A stretch of 64,000 bases of DNA from Calliopum simillimum (GCA_951812925.1 OX638370.1:122278897-122342896), one strand, 5' to 3'; counted from the stretch's first letter, positions 9,394 through 22,790 are shown. Notes: generated from the letters alone by a model not told the origin. Numbers and translations: made by a program.

Positions 9394-10445
9394 CTTAACC
9401 GCTAGGGCTTACATTTGGACAATATTATTTTTAAGGAATAAACTCCCATAATGGTGTATTTTAATAAAGAATAAAAACATTATCGATAGATGGCCAATTT
9501 TTTTATTTTTAATAGATCCACAAAACAAACTTTATTTGACACCTTGAATCAGGCTTCTTTCATTAAAAATGAGCCCCAAAATTTTGTCATTTACTGACTC
9601 AGGTCCCTCAGTATATTCATTTTAATTAGATTTTAAATTTTTTTGACGCATTCATTTTCTGCGATTGCTAAAAAGTGTGCAAATTAAATGTAAAAAGTTC
9701 GTTTCTGAAACGTCAAAAATTGAACCTGTCAAAAATTGTAATCCATTTGGCACAGCAAAAATAGAAATTTTAGTCACCAGAGTTAAATTTTTTTCACCCC
9801 TATTTGCTTAAGGTAAAAGTTTCAATTTGGCACAGGCCCAAAATTTCAAAAATACATTTGCGTTGAAAAGACCAATCATTCGATTGCAAAGGCAATTTTA
9901 GGGAATATGCGTGGACCTAAGCTGATGTGTGTCGGTTCGACTAAAATTGCCGCTAATTCCCCAATGAAAGGCTACAGACGTACACAGACAGAAATTGCCA
10001 TGAATTCAACGAAACATCCAAGTCACCACATCGGTATCAATTTTGCAAAAATTGTAATACTTGTTGGAATCGTGACGTGAATGCTGGAGTAAATATACTA
10101 TATTTGGGCGAATGCCAACTAAATAATATAAGTAAACATTATGATTTTGAAAAATAGTTGCACTAAGTATTTATTGTGTCTACTAGATCTTTTTTTATTA
10201 AATTTAATTTTAATTATTTTCATAAAAAATTATTTAACTTCTTAACTATTTAGACGTAAATAAAAAACAATGTAAATAAAACACATTTAAATTAAAACGT
10301 TAATGTTTGTTTTTATTAAAAAAAAAAGCAGGAGCATATTACGTGACGTTCTGACTTAATTGTAAATTATAATTTTGACATCAATAACCCTGTAGGACCA
10401 CAGACTATTCCAAAACTAGTTTGGGTGACAAGTCCAAATAGAAAA
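9394..10445. other. AT-rich noncoding stretch
   Basis: No convincing gene, splice pair or repeat end was found. There are several AATAAA-like runs and long A/T tracts. Confidence 0.5.
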
Positions 10446-10560
10446 TTATAAATTGAAAATGACCGAGTGAAGGTTTTGAACCCGGTTCTCTCCGCGCAAC
10501 GCAAGTCATTAGACCGATACACTATAGTTTGTTCTTCATCACACTGGACGAACTGCCAAA
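10446..10560 (-). repeat. tRNA-derived SINE-like sequence
   Basis: On the minus strand the region has CTATAGTGTATCGGTCTAAT, then GGAGAGAACCGGGTTCAAAA with a B-box-like GGGTTCAAAACC. This A-box/B-box layout resembles the tRNA-like part of the repeat at 59340-59450. It is not a clean cloverleaf, so no tRNA is called. Confidence 0.45.
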
Positions 10561-10698
10561 CAAAAACAAAATTGTATTGACACAATCGATACACAATTGG
10601 AACACTTTTGGTATTAATGACGGATTATGCTTTACATTTGGAACATTTTTGATACAAATGACCGACTTTGCATTACATTTGGAACACTTTTGTTATAA

Positions 10699-11835
10699 TT
10701 GAATGGGTTTTTTACAAGTGTAATAGAAAATAGTTGAGTTTTTTTGGTCTGAATGGACTTATTCCACTTTCATTTATAATAAATTTAAAAATTTGTTATA
10801 CTTTTGTATGAACCAAAGAAATTTTCATTAAATTTAGGAAAACATTACAAGAACAACAATAATACCAACTACAAAAATAACAACAACAGCAATAAAAACA
10901 ACAATATGCAGGAAATCAGGTACAAGTTACATGTCAAATGAAAGCAAATAAATTGGGCCTTTATTATATGTTACTAAAACTATGCATTAATGATACAGTT
11001 TTTGGACAAATAGTGGTTTAAAAAAAATAATTGTCAAAATTTCTGAAAATCTGAAATATCTCTAAAACCACGACTCGGATTAAAATTTTTCGCAGGTTAA
11101 TTTTGTAGCAAGTTAACATATCTTTTGTATGACACTAATATTATTAAAATCCTTTCAGGGGTTCCCAACTTATAATAATTTTTATAAAAGATATATCTCA
11201 ATTTTGCGATGGCTAAATCTCCGAAACTAGGTCCGACAAGAACTTTTTGTTTTTGTTGTTGTTGTAACTAATTTTCAGAGCCCTACTTGAGCAAAAAGAA
11301 AAGAAAAGAAACACCAACAGTTTTTAAAGTAAAATTTTTCTAAGTTTTAATTTACCTTTGCTTTAATTTACGAAATATTTTGTGAGTAAAAATGGAATAA
11401 GTCATACAAAAGTATAACAAATTTTTAAATTTATTATAAATGAAAGTGGAATAAGTCCATTCAGACCAAAAAAACTCAACTATTTTCTATTACACTTGTA
11501 AAAATTTTTACAGCATAACAAAATTTGATTAATTTACAGTGGTAAACACTTAACACCGGTTTAATAACGCTAGCCAATATTTTTAAATTGATATAAAAGC
11601 AAAATCTTCTGCATAGCAGTAGATGAAAAAATGGACTTATTCCACTTTCAAAAAAATCCTTTTTGTAAAAATGTTTTTCATGAAAAGTTCTTTTGAGTAA
11701 TTTTTGATGAAATCGTGGTCTAACGAGTCTGTAATTTTCAATATAAGAAGAGGACATATATAGCTAGCTATAACTACCATAAACTCAATTTTTCCGGAAT
11801 TGGACTTATTCCACTTTCAAATAAACCCATTCAAT
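10699..11835. mobile_element. Foldback/MITE element with long inverted repeats
   Basis: The outermost TTGAATGGGTTT (10699) is matched in inverse by AAACCCATTCAA ending near 11835. Inside, about 100 bp at 10705-10810, containing GGACTTATTCCACTTTCATT, recur inverted at about 11400-11500; GGACTTATTCCACTTTCA is repeated again near 11634 and 11803. The centre (about 11000-11280) is related to the GGAGATATAGC foldback family seen at 20645 and 56600. No transposase reading frame is visible. The span looks like nested non-autonomous elements between TTLL12 and the transposon block. Confidence 0.6.
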
Positions 11836-11960
11836 TCATAATTTTAGTGATTTTATTCTTGTTTTAAGTGCATTCGAGACTACTTGCAAAAATACTAGAC
11901 CAGAGATAGGACAATTGTGACAATTGTCTCCTCCGGTCGTACAGAGTATATTTTCAACTT

Positions 11961-14878
11961 TCAACTACTTTCACATAAAAGTCTAAATAATTCATCATTC
12001 TCTTCATCTAAGAATAAAAATTTAAATATCTCGTTAAAAAAATTAGGATAGTAATCACAAGCACGTTTGCAATCCGGTGTCCAATTAACTTCAAGTAATT
12101 TGGGTTGTATATCCACTTTCTCTTCTTGCACATTTGTCCATTCCAACATAATATCCGCCGCATATAAAGCTCTTGATTGATTGCAATCCACAATACCACA
12201 AGGTGGATTTCGTTTTTTTGCGCAGATTAACATTTCATGCAACATACTACATATGGCATCCTCAATAACGGACCACTTATGTTGTGGATACTGCTCTTGC
12301 CAATAATTAAGAAAATCTTCACATTTTATGTGACGCAAATCGGCTTCCTCTTGATAGTTCATAACGGTGAAGTGTTTTTCGTAGTCATCAAAATGGTCCA
12401 GAGAAAATGCTTTATTGGAGAAACGCAAAAAGAATTTGCGATGCATGTAAGCTTCAAGAGGTTGCACGCTTTTCAAAAGTATTACATAACGAACATCGAA
12501 TTTAACCTATTAAATGGAAAAAAATAATATTTTATATAATGACAGTTTTTAAATTTAATTGGTGTGTACAGTAGATAATGGACGGCTTATCGTGAATAAA
12601 TATACGCGGGGAATATATCTCAGACTGTCGTGCATTCTCCATTGCACTCTGAAAAAAACTCCGCAGGAATATTTATTTACGATAACCCCCAATACGAATT
12701 TGCTGATATTTTGTTAGAAATGAATAAAGTTGGGCTCTGATTTCACGGAAAGTTTTCTTGATATTGTAAAATTGATAGCATTAAGTTGTTTTGTTTAAAT
12801 TAATACCACTAACTCTGGGGTTATTGGCCCTATGCTCCTCCTAGGAGTTAAAGGAGAATACATACATACAACTCTGGGTCTTGCTAAAACAATAAGGGTG
12901 TTATCGTGAATAAATATTCCCGGCGAATTTTTCTAAGACTGCAATGGAGAATGCTTTTCTCGTTTAACAGAAATAACTAGACAACATAGATCAATACTAC
13001 AAAATGGCCCTTATCATGAATAAATATTGTCGAGAATTTTAATTTAAAACAAAAATAGTAATTTTTGATGTATTTCTAGACGCTAAATCCAAAACCGACC
13101 TCAGCATGGTTTTTGAGATATATAGAGCACTATTTTTCGTCTTCAAAATGAGCTATGAAATGGTCTTAAATGTTTTTCTATAAAAACTTATGATCAGTTG
13201 AATATGAAACCATGAAATATAAAAATCATAAGATTTTTAACTTTCATGATGTCATAACTTTTTAAAGAAAAATCGTATAAGACCAATTCGTAGCTCATTT
13301 TAAAGAATATTACTTTATGATGCGTTTAATAGAAAATAGCAAAATTACTTGGTGCGCACTCTATATAAGCTGAAATAGTAGGTTTTTAAGTTTTAGCTTA
13401 GAATATCTCTAAAACCATACTGAGGCCGGTTCTGGAAATTTTGTGAAATTTAAAATTATTTTTAGTTAATTTAATAAACGGTTAATTTCAATAAATTAAA
13501 TAGATTTTCAAAAAAGAACCTTCGCTTCCAATTCTGGCCGGTAGAATAGCACGGGATTCTCTATGTACTTTTGAGCTATTTTAGGTCCCGTCGCTGGCAA
13601 ACGCACTATCTGAGCAATATCAGCAGTAATATGTGTATCAAGGCCACGCGCTAAATTCCATGGTTTAACGATCCAGTGATTATCCAGACCTTTGTCTGCG
13701 CGATGCTGATAGTATGAAGCGAATTGCAAAAGTTCAGTTTTCAAATTAAAGGTCGTAGGTAGCCATTTTGGATACGTTTCCAAACTAATCGAATTATGAT
13801 GCTTCACAGCAGCCCGCCGACATGTTATACTCAATAGATCTTTAATAGTTATAACATATTCAAAAGGAAATTGATTGATATACTTATGTGGTGTTTCGTG
13901 CGCGAGTTCAGCAAAATGCTTAAAATGTCTAGTTAACCAGAGAACATCCGCTTCCGATTCATTTTCGACTAGCTCAAAGGATGATGCGTTTAGATATTCA
14001 CGTAAAACATCATATTCAGCATAAACGCGTAGTGGCTGATCACGATGCAATTGTGGCTTTTCTACGGTTTCCTGAGGATACGTTTCCGGTATGTGGCCAC
14101 TGCTAAAATATTCGGCATCGGGCTCGGTTTGTTCAAACGAATGTTCTTTTAAATCGGCCACGCGCCAAGGCAGTAGAAGCGCAGATCGTTCTGGTGCTTG
14201 GTTATCAACATATTCGACGTAGTCTCGAGTCACTTGGTCAAACTGTGCAGCATCTCGTATAGGAAATAAAAGACTATAAGTGGTTTGTGTGTTTAAATAC
14301 AAAAAGGGCACAATGCGGAAATTGGGTTCATCTGAATGACAAACAGCAGAACCGACTTCGTCCATAACATACCAAATAGGCATACGCTCTTCATCCGTAA
14401 GCGAATCGCTGGCAATTGAATATGCATGACAATAGCGCCACATTGTACGCAGCACTTTGTCCACCCGCTGTTCATCTTCTAGGTCAATGCCGGTAATAGC
14501 ACACATACGATCTGTAAGTTGTGGCATTTGCTCCAATTGTTGTCGGGCGAAATTCATACGAAATGTCCAAGCATGGTCCACTAAAAATATTGCATTCGGA
14601 TCGTTTGCTTTCACGCCAATTTCGCGTTCCACTACTAATGCAAATACGGGACGAATCTCAATTTCCTGATTGCAGTTATCACCAGATTCCTGGTTTTCAG
14701 CATTTCCATCTTCGTCATCGTAGTCAATCAACATTAATTGGAGTGCCTCACCTGCATCAAAGGTTTCTGTCGACAATTTCCGATACAGTGATTCCCAAAA
14801 ATGATGGGGTACACTAGATGATAGTAGTTGTGGTTTATGTAACGCTACAAACTGGTTGAAAAGATTTATGCCATCCAT
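11961..14878 (-). CDS. TTLL12: Tubulin--tyrosine ligase-like protein 12 (TTLL12), two exons
   Basis: Coding exons are 14878-13520 and 12506-11961. The 1013-bp intron starts GT after AAG and ends ...TTTAATAG, and the phase is 0. The joined protein is 634 residues, close to the roughly 640 of animal TTLL12. The N-terminal two thirds (MDGINLFNQFVALHKPQLLSS...) is the SET-like region. The C-terminal third is the TTL ATP-grasp domain, with WIVKPWNLARG near residues 402-412, then across the splice KFDVRYVILLKSV, and EVNWTPDCKRA near the end, the ExN metal/ATP-site region. TTLL12 is generally regarded as a poorly active or pseudo-ligase that influences tubulin tyrosination and histone methylation; that is family knowledge. 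The ATG at 14878 is the first in frame. No damage is seen. The gene symbol follows the vertebrate orthologue. Confidence 0.9.
12580..13040. repeat. Repeat cluster with a TTATCGTGAATAAATAT motif inside the TTLL12 intron
   Basis: TTATCGTGAATAAATAT occurs near 12588 and 12902, and again in inverted form near 12675 (ATATTTATTTACGATAACCC). Near 13010 there is TTATCATGAATAAATATTGT. The same motif forms the core of the foldback at 43886-44108. The intron therefore holds degraded copies of one MITE family. Confidence 0.5.
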
Positions 14879-14971
14879 TGTATTGATTTATCACAAAGCT
14901 TAATTTTATGAAAATTGCTTTTGCACTCCCACTACAACTCCCACTCTTAACTTGAGGTGTTAAATGCGATC

Positions 14972-17900
14972 CTTTTACATTATCAGTGTAGCCATCAATC
15001 TGGTCATCAATATGTCAAACCGAGTTAGTGTTTACATGTTCAATAAGGCCTTTTTACATTAACAATCTAGCTGTCAATATGCCAATGATGCCAAGTTCAC
15101 TTTCTTTCCATCAATCTGAGAATGTATGCAGATTGATGAGAAACTGTTAATGTAAACACTCATCAATCTGTATTGACAATCTGATTGCCGAAAAACAAAA
15201 TTTTTTGACTTTCTGCTGTATTGATGACTTTATTGATGGGTAGGTTGACTGTGTAAACGCAATGAAAATTTTTCAGTACACTTTTAGTCAGTTAAGAAAA
15301 GATTTCAACAGGTACACATCGTGCGGAAATGAAAATGGCTTGCATATATGATTTGTTTTTAATCAAAAACGGATAGTTTAATGATTTTGGTTTTCGCTGA
15401 AGCTTAATGGGAGCTTTAAGAGAATCTTTTAATTTTTGATTGGGACAAAATCAATTTACTGAAACCTGATTGTTATTATTTTTATCAAAGGCTCTTAGTT
15501 TTAATTAAAAAAAAAAGATTTCGATTAAAAAATTTTAATAAACGGCCAAAACCCATATATTTGGTGATAAAGTGGGTTCGGAAATGACAAATTGTTGCTG
15601 TGGACCCATTTAAATAAATTTATGGTGTAAATTTTGTTATTTCCACTATTTTTTATTAATTTATTTCTGTTATTTCCATCAGCATATCAATTTCTATCAT
15701 AAAAATTTTATCCGCTGTTGCTTTGTTTCCTCTTTGGCGTACAAAGCAACACTAAATATTGACAGTTTATTGAACATGTAAACACAAACTCGATATGACA
15801 TATTGATGGCCAGTTTGATGGCTACACTAATAATGTAAAAGGGGCTATAAACTGTCAATATTTAGTGTTGCTTTGTACGCCAAAGAGGAAACAGAGCAAT
15901 AGCGGATAAAATCTTTATGATAGAAATTGATATGCTGATGGAAATAACAGAAATAAATTACCAAAAAAATAGTGGAAACATGAAAATTTACACCATAAAT
16001 TTATTTAAATGGGTCCACAGCAACAATTTGTCATTTCCAAACCCACTTTACCACCAAAAAAATGGGCTTTGGCCATTTATTAAAATTTTTTATTGAAATC
16101 TTTTTAAATTAAAAATAAGAGTTTGATAAAAATAATAATCAGGTTTCAGTAAATTAAAAGTGTGTAAACACTCATCAATCTATATTGTCAATCTGTTTGC
16201 CGAAAAAAAAAAATTTTTGACTTTCTGCTGTACTATATTGATGACTTTATTGATGGGTAAGATGACTGTGTAAGCGCAATGAAAATTTTTCAGTACACTT
16301 TTAGTCAGGGGGGTTACTCTGTAATTCGTATGCGAATGCAACTTAGTAATTCGAATTTCGCATTTCGTATTTCAATTATCGCATTCACATTTTGCCCTTT
16401 TTCCCTTTTCGGATTTTTTAAACTCTCTAATGCGAAAGCGAATGTCAAAACCGTTCGAATTTCGGATATTTCATGCGACAGCTAACAAGCAAACGCAATC
16501 AATGCGAAAATGCGGAAAAATGTAAGATTTCGTCGTTGACTTATTTATTTATTCAGTTGATACGATTTGTTTCAATGCTTTTCCACTAAATCTAATCAAC
16601 TTAAGGTCCCAAGATAGGTTTCCGGGTTCATTTCGCTAACAGTCCCCTCCACAAAAATTCTACCATTCCATTTTATAAGGTCCCGGAACTTTTAAATGAA
16701 AACATTATTTACTTATATTTATATAGAAATGCAATTTATTTTTTACATATTTTTGACAGAGAAGACTCGATCCTAGTGGAAAGAGGTTCTTTCTTCAAAA
16801 TCTTACAAAGTTGCGGGTATTGTTCAAAACTGCATGGAGTGTGTTGTTATGGAAATAAAATCTGAAAAGAAAGAACGGTTTTCTACCACCAATCAAATAA
16901 GAAGACGAACCTTTTGGGAAGATACCATATTGACCATGTAGGACCTATGTTTGGAGGCCACACATAAGAGATACGATCATTTCTTGGCGTAGCAGACACG
17001 TTATCCAAATTTATGTGGTTGTATCCGACTACAATCGCAATTGTGTTTTTTTTTAGAAAATCCTTCAAATTGGTATAAGTAAACGGATGTGGGCAGCCAA
17101 CAAAAAGTACAAAAGTTTTCCTTTTAAGAACACTGACAGGACTCGAGATGCGCACTGGGGGTAATCCAGATTTTCAAACAATATATGTTGATGCTTCTAT
17201 AGAACTAAATTGAAATTTTATATTTAAATTGAATTTCTAAAAAATTTTAATTGACTGAAAATATTTTTATTAAATTGAATTGAATTCTTTATTGAGACTT
17301 TTTTTAAAAATCGAATGTACAGATTAATTATAAAGTTCACTTATTGCAATACTAGCGGCTGTAACATATGGCCTGCTTTAAAGTTTACGATATTAATAAA
17401 ATACATAGATTGCCTCTTGGCATGTAGTCTTATTAATTACAAATTTACTCTTGCTCCTGGAGTAATATAGCTGTCTCTTTTAACGACTGTTAACATTATA
17501 TACAATTAATAAAAAAACCAAAACAAAAAAGAAATTTAAGAAGAGAACGACACTACTCAACCATGCATGACATGCAAGCAAATCACACATAAGCCAAGCA
17601 GTGCCGCTATCTCTCTCAAGTACCAAAATCAACATACATGAATAAAATCGGCAAGATAAATCATAAATTAATTAATTAATTTGAATACACTAAAAATGTA
17701 AAATAAGAGACAAGATATGATGACCAGTGATACAAGCATAAGTCATAAACAAGGCAAAACACAAGCCCAAGTGCAAACACCAACACAAGAGGTCCTACCG
17801 TCATTCATGACCCCACTCCCACCATCAGCCAGCAACATTTGAATGCGAATATTTGCGTAATTTTACACTGAAATTAATCAAATCATTTATACAAAAACAT

Positions 17901-19740
17901 GAAAATAAACGTACAAAATAACACATAAATAAGCATCATAAAACTTAAGAAAAAAAGCTACACAGGTAGGCTCTGTCCGCCACCCATGAAAAGTGAGAAA
18001 CTCTATTTTGATAATAGAGAAAGATATGAGTGGTATATCATAAAAGTGAACAAAAGAAAAAATGTTCGTTATTATGAAAGAAAACACATTTTTTAACAAA
18101 ATTAAAAATAAAGACTATCCTCGGTTATGCCCTATCGTGGCTTTCAAATAATAGGGGATTGGGGAGTCATCGGGTATCCCGTCAATATCAATATTATTAT
18201 TTATTTTCATTTATGACATTTTTGCTAAGTGATGCATACTTTTTATAAATATTTAAGAGATTTTAAAATGTGAATATTTTTACTCATGCGAACAAGATAC
18301 AGAGTATGATTTTATTTTCGCATCGCATCTGGTTTTCGCATCGCATTGCTTTTCGTATCGCATTAGATAGTAACCCCCCAGTTAAGAAAATATTTCAACG
18401 GCTACACATCGAGCGGAAATGAAAATGGCTTGCAAATATGATTTGTTTTTATTCAAAAACGGATAGTTTAATGATTTTGGGTTTCGCTGAAGCCTAATGG
18501 GAGCTTGAAGAGAACCTTTTTATTTAATGACTGGGACAAAATCAATTTACTGAGATCTGATTGTAATTATTTTTATCAAAGACTCTTATTTTTAATTTAA
18601 AAAAAAGATTTCAATAAAAAAAATTTAAAAATGGCCAGATCAAAACCCATTTTTTTGGTGATAAAGTGGGTTCGAAAATGACAAATTGTTGATGTAGACC
18701 CATTTAAATACATAAATTTATAGTGTATACTTATATTGATGCTTCCACTATTTTTTATTTATTTATTTCTGTTATTTCCATCAGCATATCAATTTCCATC
18801 ATAAAACTTTGTTACGCTGTTGCTTTGTTTCCTCTTTGTTTCTGCTATGGTACTAAGCAGCACTAAATATTGACAGTTTATTGAACATGTAAACACTAAC
18901 TCGGTTTGACAAATTCATGATCAGATTGATGGCTACACTGATAATAGCCCCTTTTACATTATCAGTGTAGCCATCAATCTGGTCATCAATATGTCATACC
19001 GAGTTAGTGTTTACATGTTCAATAAACTGTCAATATTTAGTGTTGCTTTGTACGCCAAAGAGGAAATAAAGCAACAGCGGATGAAATTTTTATGATAGAA
19101 ATTGAAATGCAGATGGAAATAACAGAAATAAATTAATTAAAAATAGTGGAAACATAACAATATGCACCATAAATTTATTTAAATGGGTCCACAGCAACAA
19201 TTTGTCATTTCCAAACCCACTTTATCACCAAAAAAATGGGCTTTGGCTATTTATTAAAATTTTTTTATTGAAATCTTTTTTTTAAATTAAAAATAAGAGT
19301 CTTTGATAAAAATAATAACAATCAGATTTCAGTAAATTGATTTTATCCCAGTCATAAAATTAAAAGGTTCTCTTCAAGCTCCCATTAAGCTTTTCCAAAA
19401 ACCAAAATCATTAAACTATCCGTTTATCAAATTTACAAGCCATTTTCATTTCCGCACGATGTGCACCCATTGAAATATTTTCTTAACTGACTAAAAGTGT
19501 ACTGAAAAATTTTCATTGCGTTTACACAGTGAACCTACCCATCAATAAAGTCATCAATACAGCAGAAAGTCAAAAAATTTTGTTTTTCGGCAATCAGATT
19601 GTCAATACAGATTGATGAGTGTTTACATTATCAGTTTCTCATCAATCTGAATACATTCTCAGATTGATGAAAAAAAGTGAACTTGGCATCATTGGCATAT
19701 TGATGGCTAGATTGTTAATGTAAAAAGGCCTAATGTAAAA
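14972..19740. mobile_element. Cluster of foldback MITE copies with terminal TTTTACATTATCAGTGTAGC
   Basis: One unit of roughly 0.8-0.9 kb runs from 14972 to 15845, with inverted ends that include CAATCTGGTCATCAATATGT. Related units follow in alternating orientation: a partial inverted copy 15846-about 16150, a direct copy about 16155-18950 (interrupted at 16309-18378), and an inverted copy 18950-19735. The arm 15046-15340 matches the complement of 19735-19420 almost base for base. No transposase is present. Terminal runs of TACATTA and length suggest a non-autonomous DNA transposon whose copies inserted into or recombined with one another. Confidence 0.75.
16309..18378. mobile_element. 2.07-kb element nested in the foldback cluster, TIR GGGGGTTACT, 3-bp TSD CAG
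   Basis: The ends are exact inverted repeats (GGGGGTTACT at 16309, AGTAACCCCC ending 18378). CAG is duplicated at 16306-16308 and 18379-18381. The sister copy at 15284-15300 reads CACTTTTAGTCAGTTAAGAA without interruption, so it serves as the empty site. The subterminal regions are rich in ATGCGA/TTCGCAT words. No clear transposase is encoded: the longest frame (16883-17155, minus) is unrecognised. The 3-bp duplication and G-rich ends would fit a PIF/Harbinger-like non-autonomous element, but the family is uncertain. Confidence 0.8.
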
Positions 19741-19809
19741 AGGGCTAATAAGGTAATGACACTACCAGATGGCGTTTATTGTTCTTAATATATAATATTT
19801 AAGCCACTT

Positions 19810-20610
19810 GGGGTGGTCAGACTATCAAATTGCAAAAATTTTTTTGATGAGTTCAAATTTGTTTGGCATCACCAATTTTGCCGTCAAAAAAAATTTTTAT
19901 GGATTTGATGAGTTTTTGATAGTGAGAACGCTTCATCAAAAAATTTGTCAAAAACTTTGAAGAAAATCAACAATTTTTGATTTTTCGCTGATTTGACGAG
20001 TGATTTGATGATTTATTTGAAAATGTGAACGCAAATACATTTTGCTGCATGCATATTTTCATTTCAAAACAAGATTTCAACGAGTGCACGTCGCTCGGAT
20101 GATGAAAGTAAAGAGGAATATGATTTTTTTTCTTATATTATAAGGTTTGTTTTCATTATTTGAAGTAAGGTTGTGGTTGAAAGAAAGTTTAAATAATTTA
20201 ATTTAATTATTAATAACTTCCTAGCCGATTTGCTTGTAGATGTGTAATTTTAGATGCAGCTACTGAAGGATTTTATGTAAAAAAGTATATTTATTTTATA
20301 AAATAGTAGCAAAATAATTTTTAATTGGTTTTTCAATGGATGGAATAATTTATTGTATAAGATTTAATTTATGGTATTTCCACTACATTTTAACAATTGA
20401 TTTCCTTGTTTTTCATCGACGCTTCAATTTTTATAGCCAGAATTCATCCGCTATTGCGATGTTACCTCATCGGCGTACAAAGCAAAACTAAATTTTGAAG
20501 AGTGATTTGATGGTGTGTACATGTACACTCAAAACTCAAAATTAGTAATGCCAAACAAATTTAAATTCATCAAAATACAATCGACAAATTTTGATAGTGT
20601 GCACACTGCT
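19810..20610. mobile_element. MITE of about 0.8 kb with inverted ends
   Basis: The left part near 19812-19872 (AGACTATCAAATTGC, GATGAGTTCAAATTTGTTTG) is mirrored by 20545-20610 (GCCAAACAAATTTAAATTCA, AAATTTTGATAGTGTGC). The inside is AT-rich and has no coding frame. Confidence 0.6.
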
Positions 20611-20644
20611 ACTTATGTCAAAATCTACAAGCAAAACAACAAAA

Positions 20645-21415
20645 CTGACGGAGATATAGCCATCAGAAGATCGGGATATAGCTTAATGAAAATCGGTATA
20701 AGTTCAGAACCCCTTGATGGATTTTAATAATATTGGTGTTATATGAAAAGTATTTTAATTGGCTACAAAATGTTATGCACAAAAGTTTTAAGTCCGAGTC
20801 AAGGTTTTAGAGATATGACAGTTTTTCGAAAATTTTGAACAGATTTTTTTTTAAAACACTTTTTTTACCAAAAACTGTATTATTAACAAATAGTTTTGCT
20901 AACAAGTTATGAAAGCCCAATTTATTTCCTTATATTTGATATGTAATTTGTACCATATTAGCATATTTTTTTTATAGGAAAACAAAAAAGTAAACCAAAG
21001 AAATTTGCTTGCAATTCTAATGTTTTCGGTGCATGAAATTGCATGAAAATTTGTTTGGCTAACATTTTGTTTTCCTATAAAAAATTTACTAATTAAAGAA
21101 ATCAAGTACAAGTTACATATCAAATGAAAGGAAATAAACTGGGCTTTCATAATTTGTTACTAAAACTATGTATTAATAATACAGTTTTTGGAAAAAAAAG
21201 TGCTACAAAAAAAAAAAAAAACTGGTCAAAATTTTTGAAAAATTGCCATATCTCGAAAACCATGAATCGGATTTAAAACTTTTGTACATTACATTTTGTA
21301 GCCAATTAAAATACTTCTCATAAGACATCAATATTATTAAAATTCATCAAGGGGTTCCGAACTTACACCGGTTTTCATTAAGCTATATATCTTCCGATGG
21401 CTATATCTCCGTCGG
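20645..21415. mobile_element. Foldback element, GGAGATATAGCCATC family, copy A
   Basis: The arm 20645-20905 begins GACGGAGATATAGCCATC and is inverted at about 21165-21415, where GATGGCTATATCTCCGTC occurs. The arms also share GGTATAAGTTC/GAACTTACACC and AATCCATCAAGG-type words. Relatives sit at about 10830-11280 and 56600-57710. The arms are near-palindromic and could fold into a long hairpin. No ORF. Confidence 0.65.
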
Positions 21416-21819
21416 TTTTGCGAATTTCGAAAAATAGAACTAAGAAAAGTTGTAATCCACATACGATTTTGAACTTTTATGCATCATTTAAAAGTGGTCA
21501 TAACTTTTTAAGGAAAAATTATACAAGACCAATTCACAGTTTATTTGTTATGCTTTTTAATGTCAAAATTTGCCAGTCTCTACTCTCCAGGCTTAGTCCA
21601 GTTTAGCAAAAATCTTAACTTTACTTTTTAATTTTAAGATGGATTATGTGATCAGAATGGGTCACTCGAAATATGTAGGTAGTCTTCTTTTAGATGCAAA
21701 GACATACCTTCATTTACTATTGCCAAAAAGAATTGCAGTTGAGAACTGTTCTGATCGCATCTTGTAGAAAACATTGGATATGGAATGATTTCAACAATTT
21801 TTCGCCTCCCCTATAAAAA

Positions 21820-22790
21820 ATAAAGGCAGACCGGGCAACGCCGCACAGTGGCTTGTTTTGACTTTTCTCGTTGTAAGAATCATAACTCCTGAACCATTTA
21901 AGATATTTTAATTATGTTTTCGGTTATGGATGGAAAATTTTTGCAGCTACTACGACCCCAAATTTCGTTACGATTGCATTGAAGGGTAAGGAACAATTAT
22001 TTATTGAAATTCGATTTTCTGTAAATTGCATACATACAAGGGGTTATGAAAGTCCCGGAAAAGATCTATTCAACGATACCAATCCTGATCTTCTGTCACC
22101 TCCCCACGAGTTGGGGCGGTGGCAATTACAAAATTTTAAAATTTACGTAAAAACATACGATAATTTTGTCTGAAACATTTTTTCTTGTTCGACCTAAATG
22201 GCGCTTTAGTCGACAAAAACAAAATTAAAAATACAAACTTTTGTACCTAAAACATCGTGAAATGAGGTTTTATTTTATATCCATAGGTTTCTCCATAAAA
22301 GTGGCTCTAACATAAATGGTGCCAAGTAAAAGCAGTCAGTTTTCAGAGTACAAGCTTAGAGATAAACAGCAATTAGTTCCGTAGTGAGCCTAGCTTTACG
22401 GAAAGTGAAGTTTTTTTAAACTCAACTCAAAGCTTAAAAACTACAATAAAAGCAATGCCTCAAAAAACAATGAACCTATTGAAAAATTGTTTTTTTTTTT
22501 TTTTTTTTTTGTTACTGAGTTTTATTAGACAAGACCAATAATGCTTTTAGTGAAAGAAAAAATCAATTTCCTTTAATCGTTTGCCAAAGTATTCAACCTA
22601 AATATGAAGAATTTTTCTTAGAAATTAAATTTTTTTGCTAACTTCAAAATTTACTCAATTTTGAGAGGCTGTAAAAACCAAACCACCGGCCCGAGTTGGT
22701 TAAAATTTTTGAATTCTTTAGCTTCTTAAGAGTGCGACGTGCTAACCTTACATTTGGTTCAAGATGCATACATTTTTCTTTAATTTAAAA
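21820..22790. other. Noncoding stretch with transposon-like remnants
   Basis: The segment 21825-21960 contains GACCGGGCAACGCCGC and CATAACTCCTGAACCATTTA, wording similar to that at the left flank of the Cul4 intron repeat (30830-30860). No gene could be supported. Confidence 0.35.

Noticed and set aside
12237..12527. Plus-strand frame overlapping TTLL12 exon 2
   Set aside because: It is antisense to a well-supported exon and has no family features.
16883..17155. 90-residue minus-strand frame as a transposase of the 2.07-kb element
   Set aside because: No catalytic or DNA-binding motif is recognised, and it is short for any transposase.
20515..20727. 70-residue frame MYMYTQNSK...
   Set aside because: It crosses the border between two foldback elements and has no recognisable motif.
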